From contig NZ_QARE02000015.1 in assembly GCF_003052515.2 (NCBI RefSeq), positions 1 to 64,000 on the forward strand: a stretch of DNA of 64,000 bases, in the 5' to 3' direction. Position 1 is the first letter of the stretch. Each line of letters starts with the position of its first letter. Under the pieces are notes generated by a model. That model did no database searches. It saw only the letters and a program-made list of their open reading frames with translations, and was not told the DNA's origin. The DNA comes from Pseudomonas sp. RIT409 (lineage in GTDB: Bacteria > Pseudomonadota > Gammaproteobacteria > Pseudomonadales > Pseudomonadaceae). Made by a program: the position numbers and the translations under genes. Below are positions 17,264 through 26,707 of the stretch, piece by piece.

Positions 17264-17971
17264 TCATTCATCGGCTGCATGGAGACGATAACCGCTGCCT
17301 GCCACTGTTTTTATGAGCTTAAGTGAAGCCTCGCCATCAACGGCCTTGCGCAGCATGTACATGTGCGAGCGCAAGGCATCATGGTCCGGAACGCGGTCAT
17401 TCCAGATCAGCGATTCTAGTTCATCCCGACGCACCAGATTGGGTGACCGCCGCATCAGAAACGCCAGCAGTGTTCGTCTCACAGGGGTCATGGGGATGGT
17501 CTTGCCGGCCCGGGTCACCCGCAAGGTGCCGAGGTCGAAGCGCAAGTCGGCCACTTCCAACACCTGGGATTCCAGTTGCGCGCCGTTCACCCGCTGGGTG
17601 ACCACCCGCAGCCTGATCTCGAGCTCAGCAAGGGCCACCGGTTTGACGATGTAATCGTCCGCGCCGGTCAGGAACCCCTGAATCTTGTTCTCAACCTGAT
17701 CCTTGGCCGTAATGACGATCACCGGGATGCGGGATTTCAATGTCGTGCGCAGCTTGGCCAACATCGTCATCCCGTCCATCCGCGGCATCATCCAGTCCAG
17801 GACAATGACGTCATAGCGCTCACTTGCCAACAGGCTTAGGCCCGTCTCCCCATCGGGGGCGGCGTCGGGGTGATGCCCGCAGGCCCGCAGGTAGTCGTAG
17901 ATATTGGCAGCCAGGGCAGCGTTGTCTTCGATGATCAGAACGCTCAGGGCCTGCTTGACCGAGTTATCCAT
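17264..17971 (-). CDS. OmpR-family response regulator
   Basis: 235 residues. Receiver domain with acidic pocket IIEDN (E15, D16), phosphoacceptor Asp59 in VLDWMMPRMDG, and Lys in ITAKD. The C-terminal winged helix (about residues 135-230) contains PVRRTLLAFLMRR and the recognition segment DALRSHMYMLRKAV. It should be phosphorylated by the kinase encoded just downstream. The gene follows mipA after 93 bases. Confidence 0.9.
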   Translation of the reverse strand: MDNSVKQALSVLIIEDNAALAANIYDYLRACGHHPDAAPDGETGLSLLASERYDVIVLDWMMPRMDGMTMLAKLRTTLKSRIPVIVITAKDQVENKIQGFLTGADDYIVKPVALAELEIRLRVVTQRVNGAQLESQVLEVADLRFDLGTLRVTRAGKTIPMTPVRRTLLAFLMRRSPNLVRRDELESLIWNDRVPDHDALRSHMYMLRKAVDGEASLKLIKTVAGSGYRLHAADE

Positions 17972-18064
17972 GCTTGACGCTCAATAATTGGAGCGGAAAG
18001 AGCCGCGCCTGTTTTCCATCGGCCACCCACTGCGCCTATTCGACCGGCCGGGGCGCGGTGCGGA

Positions 18065-18877
18065 TCAGAAGCCTCGCGATATCCCGAAGAACGCGGACAT
18101 CGAACCGTCGGTGTCGTTGTCCACCAGCGGGCTGTCGGTGATTTTACCGGGCAGGTGCGCGTACGACACATTGGCGACGAACGCCCAGCGTTCGGCGAAT
18201 GGCCGGACGTAATCCAGCCCCACTCGTTGAAGGGTCGCGCGGCCGGGTCGGTAGTCGACGACACCGCGAGCGGTTTCGCCAGGCAGCGTACCGTAATAAT
18301 AGTTCGCCAGCTTTTTCGAAAGATGGGCGACGCCGATGTGGGGCGTTAGGCTGTTCTGGCCCCACTGAATCGGGTAACCGTAGGTCAGGCCTGCCTCGTA
18401 GCCGTCGCTCGCGCTGCTGATGTCCCTTTTGATATTGAGCTCAAGCTCACCGAACGCGCCGCTCCAGCGGCCGGCCAAACCCAGGTCAACGCCGTCATCA
18501 CGGTCTTTGAGCAACGACCGGTCGATCCCACGCTTGGCCAGCTCGCGCCTGCCGAAGTCCGATCGATCAATGCCGTCCATGCGTGCGGAAAGCGTTGCGT
18601 CGAAAGCAAACCCGTCGCGCTCGAACAGATGAGCGCCGCCTGCAATGCCGCGCCAGAATAAGCGCTCTCCTTCGTAACTGATCAGCGGAAACGGCGTCAG
18701 TTGCGCGTTCTGACCGGCGTACACGCCACTGGACAATGCGGCGCCAAGTCCGAGGCCCCAGCGCGCCTCCTGTGCTTGTTCAGTGAAAACCGGGCTGGAT
18801 TCTGTGAGCGTGGTTTGCGCGTTGACGACGGTGGAAGCAACACAGACGGTCAAGGATAAAATCAGCGAAGGTTTCAT
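18065..18877 (-). CDS. MipA/OmpV-family outer membrane protein
   Basis: 270 residues with signal peptide (cleavage after VVNAQ, near residue 20) and a beta-barrel pattern of alternating strands: RWGLGLGAALSSGVYAGQ at the start and MSAFFGISRGF with a terminal Phe at the end, as expected for BAM recognition. The family includes MipA, which scaffolds peptidoglycan enzymes. The ATG overlaps the FAH stop (ATG at 18877, stop 18874-18876). OmpV/MipA genes are often beside two-component systems, as here. Confidence 0.85.
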   Translation of the reverse strand: MKPSLILSLTVCVASTVVNAQTTLTESSPVFTEQAQEARWGLGLGAALSSGVYAGQNAQLTPFPLISYEGERLFWRGIAGGAHLFERDGFAFDATLSARMDGIDRSDFGRRELAKRGIDRSLLKDRDDGVDLGLAGRWSGAFGELELNIKRDISSASDGYEAGLTYGYPIQWGQNSLTPHIGVAHLSKKLANYYYGTLPGETARGVVDYRPGRATLQRVGLDYVRPFAERWAFVANVSYAHLPGKITDSPLVDNDTDGSMSAFFGISRGF

Positions 18878-20172
18878 TGCATCTCCTGACATGGAGTCGA
18901 TTGAGGAAAGGCCAGGGGCCGCATGCAGGAAGAACTCTGAGCCACGAATGTCGTTGGAATGTCGCCGGGAAGTGCCGGATGGATTGCCGCAGAAGGTGTC
19001 GCCGAGATCACGTCGGTATCGATCCAGCCCAGGTAATTGCTGGAATACCGCACGGCGTTGCCAGGGCGCAGGTAGATGCCCTTGGCAATTTCGGCCGCCA
19101 GGTATTTTTCGATCACACCTCTTTGTTGAGCCCGGTCGGTTGCGCTTATCAGCGCATTGATGACATCGGGCCCCGGTTCCTTGAACACCACGCCCTCGCC
19201 CGTGCCGGTGAGAACGGCGGTACCGGTAGCGATGGCCGGCCGATCGACCATAGGGATGCGCCCGCCTTGGTACGACCACGTGCGCTTCTTCGCCTGAGCG
19301 AGTGTTTCCTGAACGATCATGCGCAGGTCCTTGATCATGTCACCCGCGTTCGCGTGCTGACGCCGCTCGCCGTCGACATGGGTTTCGATAACCACTCCGG
19401 CCAAAAAGGCTTTCCAGTCTTTGGGCACCACCAAAAATGGACCGACGGGGAAGCGGTCGCTGCCGCTTTTGGCGTCAGGGAAGCCGTCGCCGGAGGTGAC
19501 ATCTTTCAAGTTGATGTTCCTGACCAGCGTTGCCCGGTCGCTGAAGTCGCCGCAAAGAAAGAATCCCTTGCGGGCTTCATCGAAGTCGGCGACCGACCTC
19601 AGCTCTCGATCGAACCGTGCACACACTTCAACCTCGTAATCCATCAAAGCGCCCGGTGCCGCGACTAGTTTCGAGCGAGGGCCGCTGGCCGACGAAATCT
19701 TGGGGAACAGGAATGCTTCGTCGACGCCCACTTCTTTGCCGTGTTCCGGGTAATTGGTGCCCGCAGCGATATGCGCCACGCCCCTTGGCCCGACGCCGAG
19801 CAGTCGTCCCAGCGGATGCGTCTGCGTGCGGGACTTCTCCCCTGCCAGCGCATCGAGTTGCGCAACACCGAAGCGGTCGATGACGTCGAAGGCATCGGCG
19901 CTGTACAGCCCGGCGAGTTCACTCAAATCAATGGCCGTTACGCTGGCATCAGTGCGCGCGATAACCAGCAGCGTGCTGGTCACTGTGCCTTTTCGCACCT
20001 GAGCGAAGGTATGCGCAGTCGCCACAGGCGCGAGGCCGGGGGAAGTTGTGGAGGAAAGACTGGAAGGCGCCGCGCTGCAGCCGGGAATGGGCAATGCCAG
20101 CGCAAATGCCACGACCAATGCCAGCGGAAATGCCAGCTTCGAGGCGGGTACGGCGGTACGGTTTGAGGACAT
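18874..20172 (-). CDS. Fumarylacetoacetate-hydrolase-family protein with lipoprotein signal
   Basis: 432 residues. The N-terminus has a basic start, a hydrophobic run and the lipobox IPGC (Cys about 32), so the protein is probably a lipoprotein facing the periplasm, which is unusual for this normally cytosolic family. FAH features: AGTNYPEHGKE, metal-binding acid in DYEVEV, and CGDFSDRATL in place of NDVSARD. An alternative start at 20208 has a better ribosome-binding site (AGCAGG, eight bases away) but a longer N-region. It is coupled to mipA and followed by the two-component system. Expected chemistry is cleavage or decarboxylation of a beta-keto or acylpyruvate substrate; whether it is active outside the cytosol is unknown. 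Confidence 0.8.
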   Translation of the reverse strand: MSSNRTAVPASKLAFPLALVVAFALALPIPGCSAAPSSLSSTTSPGLAPVATAHTFAQVRKGTVTSTLLVIARTDASVTAIDLSELAGLYSADAFDVIDRFGVAQLDALAGEKSRTQTHPLGRLLGVGPRGVAHIAAGTNYPEHGKEVGVDEAFLFPKISSASGPRSKLVAAPGALMDYEVEVCARFDRELRSVADFDEARKGFFLCGDFSDRATLVRNINLKDVTSGDGFPDAKSGSDRFPVGPFLVVPKDWKAFLAGVVIETHVDGERRQHANAGDMIKDLRMIVQETLAQAKKRTWSYQGGRIPMVDRPAIATGTAVLTGTGEGVVFKEPGPDVINALISATDRAQQRGVIEKYLAAEIAKGIYLRPGNAVRYSSNYLGWIDTDVISATPSAAIHPALPGDIPTTFVAQSSSCMRPLAFPQSTPCQEMQ

Positions 20173-20208
20173 GGGAGGTCTCGATATGGGCTGATCGGGA
20201 GCGCCCAT

Positions 20209-20837
20209 TCTGTTGACCTGCTGTCGTTGGTTTGTCGTCCGGAGTCGAACCGTCACCCTTTCAGGGGCAACGCATGGCTAGAAGTTTCCTGCTACGGCGT
20301 CGATCATTCACAAGGGGTTAGATCAGCTCAGCAGAGTGCTGGAGGCTGCAATCGGCCAGAAGCGGACACCTGGCCAGCGTGCCCGCTGCACCTGACTGGC
20401 AATGCGCCGGGACCTGATGAGCCAGCATCTTACGAAGAGGCTAGACCAGCTCCAGACGGTCAATGCGAGGTGACAACAAGCAGGCTAGCGGGGGTAATAC
20501 CAAGGGCTTCCTCTAATTCGCATGAGGCCAATTGCGGCTCAAGTCGCCAAGCCGGAGTGGGCCATTCTCAATCTGAGAGATCCAGCGACATTTTTCCGAT
20601 TGTGGGCCAAACGCATAAAAGTCTTTACCGGATTCCCGTCTATTTCTGCATCAGCCTCAGTCCTAAAGTTCGTCCTGCAGGCGCAAAACACGATTCAACT
20701 TGGGAAGCCTTCTCACCAGACGTCAAAAAGATAAATCAACTGGGAAGTTCATGCTTGGTATTGCGACCAACTACTCGTGGCGGCGTATCGACTAAATTTC
20801 TAACTAAGCATTTAGACTCGCATTGAGGAAATACATC
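20209..20837. other. Gap upstream of the DUF2790 gene
   Basis: Contains one dispersed element (20344-20367) and presumably the promoters of the two diverging units. A 199-residue frame spanning it has no domain features and poor composition. Its 3' part becomes AT-rich before the DUF2790 start. Confidence 0.5.
20344..20367 (+). repeat. 24-bp dispersed element copy
   Basis: GGCTGCAATCGG then CCAGAAGCGGAC, three to four changes from the consensus, in the gap before the first DUF2790 gene. Confidence 0.6.
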
Positions 20838-21104
20838 ATGAAAACTTCTATTACTCTCATCGCACTGTTGGGCTTCAGCGCTGCGGCAATGGCGCAAGAA
20901 GGTGCTGTCAGCGCTCAAGCACAACAGCCCATTGTCGAGCAATACAGCCATGCAACCCATCTCGACGTCGCCAGAGTTATTGCAGAAGACCAAGTACCGG
21001 ATGTATGCGGAGTTGTACCTATGCATATGACCTATCAAGGCTCTCAGGGCAAAAGGCATACGCTGGCATATCAAGTGATGGGCAATGGTTGCAGCAACGG
21101 CTGA
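20838..21104 (+). CDS. Secreted DUF2790 protein
   Basis: 88 residues with a signal peptide (MKTSITLIALLGFSAAAMAQ). The mature part matches DUF2790: LDVARVIAEDQVPDVCGVVP, HMTYQGSQGKRHTLAYQVMGNGC, with two cysteines that probably form a disulfide. Small periplasmic proteins of this family are numerous in Pseudomonas and of unknown function. GAGGAA lies seven bases before the ATG. A second member is at 59390-59620. Confidence 0.85.
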   Translation: MKTSITLIALLGFSAAAMAQEGAVSAQAQQPIVEQYSHATHLDVARVIAEDQVPDVCGVVPMHMTYQGSQGKRHTLAYQVMGNGCSNG

Positions 21105-21180
21105 TCAGTGACTTTGCACATATGTTGCGCCTCGCAGCGTTATATCGCCGAGGCGCAAATATTCACATTCCTCCAAGCTT

Positions 21181-22107
21181 TCAGTTGATGAGTTCCTGAG
21201 CAGTGCTCGCCAGCTTACTGCCCACCCGTACCTTCAGCGCATCAATGAAGCGGGTAATCTTCGCGTCCACAGATTGCCGAGATGTGTATACGGCATATAC
21301 GTTGCGCTCATACGTATGGTATTCGGGCAAAACCCGCACTAGCTTTCCAGAGCGCAAATCCTCAATAGCTGTAAATCCAGCCAACAGGCCGATCCCGGCT
21401 CCCTCGCGTATGGCGACCGCCATCGCATCCATATCATTTACGCTGAAGGTTGGCCCTGACGGGGCGAACGTTGCGTCTCCTGAGTTGCTCTTTAGCTGCC
21501 ATTCATCTCTCATATAGTCCACAGTTCCCAGCAGCAGGCATTGGTGATCGCAGAGATCAGCAGGTGTAGCGGGCGCAGGATGCTCCTCTAGGTAGTCTGG
21601 AGACGCTACCAACACACAATGGCTGACACCTATCTTCTGGCTGACATATGCCGAGTCGGGCAACGTCCTGGCAATCAAAATCGAAATATCCAACTGGTCT
21701 TCAAGGAGGTTCGGCATTCGTTGTGACAGCATCAGATCGACCGTGACTTCCGGGAACTCCTTGCGATACTCCAGTACCGCGCCGGTGACGAGTTGCCGGG
21801 CGAGGCCTGGTACGCAATGCACCCGCAGCGTTCCCCTGGGTTTCAGTGCGGCATTACTCGCTTCGGCTTCCGCGCTCTCAAGGTCTGCCAGAATCTTGAT
21901 GCAACGCTCGTAAAACCTGCGCCCTGCATCCGTCACAGCGAGACGTCGAGTCGAGCGCTGTATCAAGCGGGCATCGAGCACGCTTTCAAGCGCAGAAACT
22001 GCACGGGATACGTTTCCTACCGTGGAGTCCATATAGTTTGCCACCGCAGTAAAGCTGCCCATCTCGACGACTTTCACGTACACCGACATGTTGGAAAGCT
22101 TGTCCAT
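21181..22107 (-). CDS. LysR-family regulator
   Basis: 308 residues. Helix-turn-helix at residues 1-60 (GSFTAVANYMDSTVGNVSRAVSALE), hinge, then a periplasmic-binding-like effector domain (LRVHCVPGLARQLV...). It is divergent from the aldehyde dehydrogenase operon with 227 bases between starts and probably regulates it, as LysR proteins commonly do. Confidence 0.9.
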   Translation of the reverse strand: MDKLSNMSVYVKVVEMGSFTAVANYMDSTVGNVSRAVSALESVLDARLIQRSTRRLAVTDAGRRFYERCIKILADLESAEAEASNAALKPRGTLRVHCVPGLARQLVTGAVLEYRKEFPEVTVDLMLSQRMPNLLEDQLDISILIARTLPDSAYVSQKIGVSHCVLVASPDYLEEHPAPATPADLCDHQCLLLGTVDYMRDEWQLKSNSGDATFAPSGPTFSVNDMDAMAVAIREGAGIGLLAGFTAIEDLRSGKLVRVLPEYHTYERNVYAVYTSRQSVDAKITRFIDALKVRVGSKLASTAQELIN

Positions 22108-22334
22108 CCTGAGCTCCTGTAGGACTGCGCGTTATTGAAATTGCCGCAGATGCTACACCCTCACCTCAGGACTCGATATTACCTCTGTGCACAACAATGA
22201 TTCCCTTTTGGCTGGCTAAATCAGAAGGCAGACCTTCCATAGACTTGGTTCCACGGATCGCTTGAGGCTCCGCAGCATTGCTCCTCAGACGCTTGATTTC
22301 ATACGAATCCCTGACAACTAATGAAGGCCAAATC

Positions 22335-23771
22335 ATGAATATTCCCTACGATTCGCTTTACCTTTTCATCGACGGTAAATGGCTCAATGCCGATGGACGC
22401 AATACGGCATCGGTGGTTAATCCGGCAACCGGTCGTGAAATCGGACGTGTCCCACTCGCTACAGCAGGTGACCTGGATCATGCGTTGGAAACCGCTCGAC
22501 TGAGCTTCGAAGTATGGCGCCACACCACACCTGACAAGCGCGCGAAAACTCTCAAGCGTGCAGCCGATCTTATCCTGGAGCGAGCACCTCACATTGCCGC
22601 GCAGATGACGCTAGAAGAAGGCAAGCCTCTGGGTGAAAGCATGGACGAAGTGTTGCGTGCCGCCGAGTATTTCGAATGGTTTGCCGAAAGCGCCCGCCGT
22701 ATCGATGGACGCGTCGTGCCTGCAAACCGTCCTGGCGTACTGCAATTGGTGAAGCGTCAGGCTATCGGCCCTGTTGCTGCGTTCACCCCTTGGAACTTCC
22801 CCGCTATTACACCCGCTCGAAAACTCTCAGCAGCGCTGGCTGCTGGTTGCAGTGTCATCCTCAAGCCTGGTGAGGAAAGCCCTTCCACCGCGCTGGCTCT
22901 GGCGCGAGCCCTTGATGATGCTGGGCTTCCAAAAGGGGTGTTGCAAGTGGTCTTTGGTGTTCCAGATCAGGTTTCCAGTCATCTGATCGCTTCATCGATC
23001 ATTCGCAAGGTCACCTTTACAGGCTCGGTACCTATCGGACGACTTTTATCTGCCCGCGCTGCCGACGGCGTTAAGTCCATCACGCTCGAACTAGGTGGCC
23101 ACGGCCCCGTGCTCGTATTTGAAGACGCTGACATTGAAAAAGCCGCAGTAGAAGGCGTCGCCAATCGGTTCCGAGGGACAGGGCAAGTATGCATTTCATC
23201 GACCCGGTTTCTGATCCAGCGTGGCGCCTATCAAACGTTCGTTGATCAATTTGTCAGTGCCACTAAAGCCCTGAAAATCGGCAATGGCCTGGATCTTGAG
23301 ACTCAAGTCGGGCCGCTCGCCAACCCGAGGCAACTGGCAAAAATGGAAGAGCTGATAGCCGATGCAGTCGAGAAAGGTGCACGGGTATTGGTAGGTGGTG
23401 AGGCCTTGCCAGGTGAAGGCTTTTTCTTTCAGCCAACCGTACTGGCAGATGTCCCTATGAACGCCCGCGTCATGCATGAAGAGCCCTTTGGCCCCATCGC
23501 TGTACTGATGCCGTTCGATGACTTGGCTGATGGCCTGAAAGAAGCCAATCGCCTTCCTTATGGACTCTCTGCCTACGCCTTTACCTCCAGCGCTCGAACT
23601 GCAATCGATGTCGCTGACGGGTTGGAGGCCGGAATGATCGGGATCAACCAGTACCGCATCGTCGCCACCGAGCTGCCATTCGGCGGCATGAAAGAAAGTG
23701 GTCACGGTTCAGAGGGTGGCGTCGAAGGCATTGAGCACTATCTCACCAACAAATTCATCAGTCAGGTTTAA
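22335..23771 (+). CDS. NAD(P)-dependent aldehyde dehydrogenase (succinate-semialdehyde-type)
   Basis: 478 residues. Substrate channel and cofactor motifs: FTPWNFPA, FTGSVPIGR, the general base Glu in LELGGHGP and the catalytic Cys in GTGQVCISSTR, followed by EEPFGPIA. The closest groups are NAD-dependent succinate-semialdehyde and related short-chain aldehyde dehydrogenases. The ATG 22335 is preferred; the frame upstream lacks conservation. First gene of an operon with a CMD-fold protein and a quinone oxidoreductase, 12 and 1 bases apart. Confidence 0.9.
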   Translation: MNIPYDSLYLFIDGKWLNADGRNTASVVNPATGREIGRVPLATAGDLDHALETARLSFEVWRHTTPDKRAKTLKRAADLILERAPHIAAQMTLEEGKPLGESMDEVLRAAEYFEWFAESARRIDGRVVPANRPGVLQLVKRQAIGPVAAFTPWNFPAITPARKLSAALAAGCSVILKPGEESPSTALALARALDDAGLPKGVLQVVFGVPDQVSSHLIASSIIRKVTFTGSVPIGRLLSARAADGVKSITLELGGHGPVLVFEDADIEKAAVEGVANRFRGTGQVCISSTRFLIQRGAYQTFVDQFVSATKALKIGNGLDLETQVGPLANPRQLAKMEELIADAVEKGARVLVGGEALPGEGFFFQPTVLADVPMNARVMHEEPFGPIAVLMPFDDLADGLKEANRLPYGLSAYAFTSSARTAIDVADGLEAGMIGINQYRIVATELPFGGMKESGHGSEGGVEGIEHYLTNKFISQV

Positions 23772-23783
23772 GGAGGCAGTCAC

Positions 23784-24116
23784 ATGTCCACTATCAATTT
23801 CAGCAGCCCCCGCGAAGCAGCCCGAGCGTTTACACCCAAGCTGTCGCAATTTGTCGACTCAACGCTTTACCCGCAAATCTGGAGTGATCCAGCACTGTCT
23901 CCCCGCGACCGCAGCTTGATCACCGTCGCCGCATTGATTGCCGGTGGTCACTCGGAAGAGCTGCCTGCGCACTTGCAGCGGGCAGTCGGTAATGGTCTGA
24001 CACATGACGAGATTGCTGCTGCGATCACCCACTTGGCCTTTTACGTGGGCTTCCCCGGCGCCATCACCGCATCTGCAATTGCCAACGCAACGCTGACCGA
24101 ATCGGAGAAAAACTAG
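23784..24116 (+). CDS. Carboxymuconolactone-decarboxylase-fold protein
   Basis: 110 residues, all-helical: LSPRDRSLITVAALIAGGHSEELPAH followed by GLTHDEIAAAITHLAFYVGFP, the CMD signature. It has no CxxC pair, so it is of the decarboxylase-like rather than the AhpD peroxidase-like type. It sits between the aldehyde dehydrogenase and a quinone oxidoreductase, a common trio in aldehyde detoxification loci. GGAGG precedes the start. Confidence 0.88.
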   Translation: MSTINFSSPREAARAFTPKLSQFVDSTLYPQIWSDPALSPRDRSLITVAALIAGGHSEELPAHLQRAVGNGLTHDEIAAAITHLAFYVGFPGAITASAIANATLTESEKN

Positions 24117-24117
24117 G

Positions 24118-25119
24118 ATGAAAGCTATCAACATCAGAGAGTTCGGCGCGGCGGAAGTTTTAGAGCTCGCCGATGCCCCCAACCCTGAGGTACGTCCTCC
24201 CGATCTCCTGGTGCGTGTATATGCGGCGGGTGTGAATCGGGCAGATCTGACTCATCGGACTGGTGGCTATGGCCATCCAAACTTCGGCGACTCATTGATA
24301 ATCGGATTGGAAATCGCTGGAGAGGTCATCGAAAAAGGGAGCGCGGTTTCAGGATTTGAAGTGGGGGATCGTGTGATGGGTGTGGTAGGAGGAGGTGCCT
24401 ATGCCGAGCTGGCTCGTATCGACTATCGCATGGCCATGCAAATCCCGGCACAGCTCGACTATGTCCACGCAGCGGCAATTCCAGAGGTCTTTGTTACCGC
24501 TCATGAGGCAATGATGCACCTTGCTCGGTTGAAGTCCGGTGATTCGGTATTGATACATGCTGCCGCTGGTGGCGTAGGGTCCGCCGCAGTGCAGTTGGCT
24601 TATGCCACAGGCGCCACGGTGTATGCCACGACGGAAGGCAGCAAATTATCGCGAGTGGAGCATTTGGGCGCCGATGTCGCGATTGACTACAAAACACAGG
24701 ATTTCGCCCAGGTCATTGCTGATAAAACCAAAGGTCGTGGTGTCGATGTCGTAATTGATTTTGTCGGCGAGCCTTACTTCGCGCGAAATATTGCGTCCCT
24801 GGCACATGGCGGTCGAATGATCCAAGTCGGTATCCTCGGTGGTGGCGGCAAAGTAACCGTGGAGCTGGAACAAATTCTCTATCGTCACCTGCAAATCATC
24901 GGCACCGTCATGAAGTCGCGCACCCAGCCCGAGAAGCACGACATGATCAGTCGGTTCCGAGAGCACTGGTTGGATCGCTTTGATGGTGCGGGAAGCCTGG
25001 AGCCCGTCGTCGATAGCACGTTCCCGCTGTCGCGGGCTGCCGATGCTCATCGCAGGATGGAGTCTTCGGAGAATGTTGGGAAAATTATTTTGACGATGCA
25101 ACCCGAGGACTTGGTGTAG
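24118..25119 (+). CDS. NAD(P)H quinone oxidoreductase, PIG3-like MDR
   Basis: 333 residues. GroES-like half with GVNRADLTHRTGGY, Rossmann half with HAAAGGVGSAAVQLA, and GRMIQVGILGGGGKV. No zinc cysteines, as expected for TP53I3/QOR-type enzymes reducing quinones or enals. It starts one base after the CMD stop. A strong inverted repeat 27 bases after the stop ends the operon. Confidence 0.9.
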   Translation: MKAINIREFGAAEVLELADAPNPEVRPPDLLVRVYAAGVNRADLTHRTGGYGHPNFGDSLIIGLEIAGEVIEKGSAVSGFEVGDRVMGVVGGGAYAELARIDYRMAMQIPAQLDYVHAAAIPEVFVTAHEAMMHLARLKSGDSVLIHAAAGGVGSAAVQLAYATGATVYATTEGSKLSRVEHLGADVAIDYKTQDFAQVIADKTKGRGVDVVIDFVGEPYFARNIASLAHGGRMIQVGILGGGGKVTVELEQILYRHLQIIGTVMKSRTQPEKHDMISRFREHWLDRFDGAGSLEPVVDSTFPLSRAADAHRRMESSENVGKIILTMQPEDLV

Positions 25120-25145
25120 CAGAACCGGCGCCCATACCGATTCGC

Positions 25146-25172
25146 CTAAAGGTGCCTTACAGGCACCTTTAG
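25146..25172 (+). terminator. 11-bp perfect hairpin, operon end
   Basis: CTAAAGGTGCC (25146-25156) pairs with GGCACCTTTAG (25162-25172) over a TTACA loop, 27 bases after the quinone oxidoreductase stop. No long T-run follows, but the stem is strong and could act on either strand. Confidence 0.7.
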
Positions 25173-25464
25173 CTGTTCGAATCTGCCTCTCTTGAAGATG
25201 GCCGGGCAACTTGTCGCGCGGCCTCCCTTGCACGTTCTACTAGCTTCCGGTCGACCGCTGACCTATTACGAGGGCCGCATTGGGTCGATAGCTGCCTTCG
25301 CCGAATGATTGAGGCTCTGTTCAACTATCAGCAGCGTATGGCGGTATGCAAAACAGTTGCGACTTGCGCCTGATCAGGCACTGATCGAGAGAGCATGTCC
25401 AAAGCATTTACGCATGACCTTGGGATAGGTCGTACAAGGCGTCGCGCTACTGCGAAGCTGACGA
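25173..25464. other. Gap between converging operons
   Basis: No gene is seen. It contains a dispersed element at 25272-25295 and a palindromic-looking CTTCCGGTCGACCGC just before it. Confidence 0.5.
25272..25295 (-). repeat. 24-bp dispersed element copy
   Basis: Plus strand GGCCGCATTGGG then TCGATAGCTGCC, the element in reverse with a near-perfect right half. Confidence 0.65.
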
Positions 25465-26247
25465 CTATATGGTCGGAACCGTTCCGCCATCGATCACATG
25501 TTCCGAGCCTGCTATTGAAGCGGCGCGTGGCGACACAAGAAAAGTAATGAAATCCGCCACTTCCTGCGGCTTGGCGGGGCGGCCTACGGCAATTCCGCCG
25601 AGCCAGTCCATAATCAGTTTTTTGCCACCCTCGTAGTCCGTGTCGTGCTCGCGCGCCATGCGCTCGGCGAACTCAACCGACGCCTCAGTCTCGATCCAGC
25701 CCGGGGAGACACTCAACACGCGCACCCCCTTCGGCGTGACTTCCTTCGAAAGGGACTTGCTGTAGGTCGACAGGGCCCCCTTGGCCGCGGCGTAAGCGGT
25801 CGTCGATGTCCAGAGTGGAAGGATGCGCTGGATCGAGCTCACGTGCAGTACGACGCCTGCGCCATTTGCTAGCATTCGCGGCACCAGTGCACGATCCAGG
25901 CGTACCGCAGACATGAAGTTGAGGTTCAGTTCATTGAACCAGACGGCGTCATCGAGGACCGCGAAACCACCGACCGGAGCGGTCGAGCCTCCAAGATTAT
26001 TGATCAGGATGTCGACGCTGCCCCAGCGCTTTTCGACCGCATCAACCAGCTCGGCCACCCCTTCAGCAGTCGACAAGTCGGTCATTATGTAGGTCACACC
26101 CTGCAACGGCTTCTCCGGGGCCGAGCGTGAGGACGTCATCACCTTTGCGCCAGCATCCTGCAAACTTTTGACGAGGGCAGCGCCCAAGCCTTTGGTGCCG
26201 CCAGTGACCAGAGCGCGCTTGCCTTTCAATTCGAGGTCAAAACTCAT
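25465..26247 (-). CDS. SDR oxidoreductase
   Basis: 260 residues. TGGTKGLG cofactor motif, INNLGGS, HVSSIQ, catalytic YAAAK and a C-terminal DGGTVPTI. It starts inside an ATGA overlap with the NTF2-like gene, so the two are translated together. Substrate unknown; the pair of an NTF2-like protein with an SDR is typical of small-molecule detoxification or polyketide-like loci. The longer upstream frame overlaps the NTF2-like gene and is rejected. Confidence 0.88.
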   Translation of the reverse strand: MSFDLELKGKRALVTGGTKGLGAALVKSLQDAGAKVMTSSRSAPEKPLQGVTYIMTDLSTAEGVAELVDAVEKRWGSVDILINNLGGSTAPVGGFAVLDDAVWFNELNLNFMSAVRLDRALVPRMLANGAGVVLHVSSIQRILPLWTSTTAYAAAKGALSTYSKSLSKEVTPKGVRVLSVSPGWIETEASVEFAERMAREHDTDYEGGKKLIMDWLGGIAVGRPAKPQEVADFITFLVSPRAASIAGSEHVIDGGTVPTI

Positions 26248-26570
26248 GCGTTGATCTCCAGCGAATCGATCAGACCACGATCGAGGCCGAAGCGGTAGGT
26301 CAGATTGGCAGGGCTGCCGGGGAAGTCGCCGGTAACCTTGGCGCGGACGACGTGGTACCCATCGTCGTCTCTCTTGTCGAACGGCTCGGTCGTGGCGTTG
26401 TATTTGACCGATGCGGCGCCTAGGAAGGCAGTGATGGACTGGACGCCTTCGTAGGTGTGGCCATCGTCCTTCAGGATGGCATCTGCTTTGAAGCACTTTG
26501 CCAACGCTTCCGGATTGTGTGCGGACGCGAAGTATTGAGCGATGGGTTCGGGAAGCATCAGGGTGCGCAT
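26244..26570 (-). CDS. NTF2/SnoaL-like protein
   Basis: 108 residues of the nuclear-transport-factor-2 fold: LPEPIAQYFASAHN, the KDDGHTYEGVQSITAFL segment, and a terminal ITPYRFGLDRGLI-like strand (TYRFGLDRGLIDSLEI). Such domains bind or isomerise small hydrophobic ligands. Start ATG 26570 with GAGG nine bases upstream is preferred over 26612. The downstream SDR overlaps by four bases; a LysR gene lies upstream on the same strand. Confidence 0.82.
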   Translation of the reverse strand: MRTLMLPEPIAQYFASAHNPEALAKCFKADAILKDDGHTYEGVQSITAFLGAASVKYNATTEPFDKRDDDGYHVVRAKVTGDFPGSPANLTYRFGLDRGLIDSLEINA

Positions 26571-26707
26571 ATTTTTGGCCTCAAGTGTTGACTGACGCCC
26601 CATCATGCACACTGCCGTTTCATCAGAGAATAATCTATAAAATGTGTGGGCTATGTAGGATCGCGCTCATAATGCAGCGGCCCGCCCGCCGTTGGAAAAA
26701 TGCTTGG

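Noticed and set aside
20228..20262. tRNA-like T-loop (GGTTCGACTCC on the minus strand) near ACCA
   Set aside because: Only three of five T-stem pairs form, and there is no matching acceptor, anticodon or D arm. Chance resemblance.
20227..20826. 199-residue open frame before DUF2790
   Set aside because: Composition is rich in Ser/Pro/Arg without domains, it overlaps a dispersed element, and the FAH start region runs opposite.
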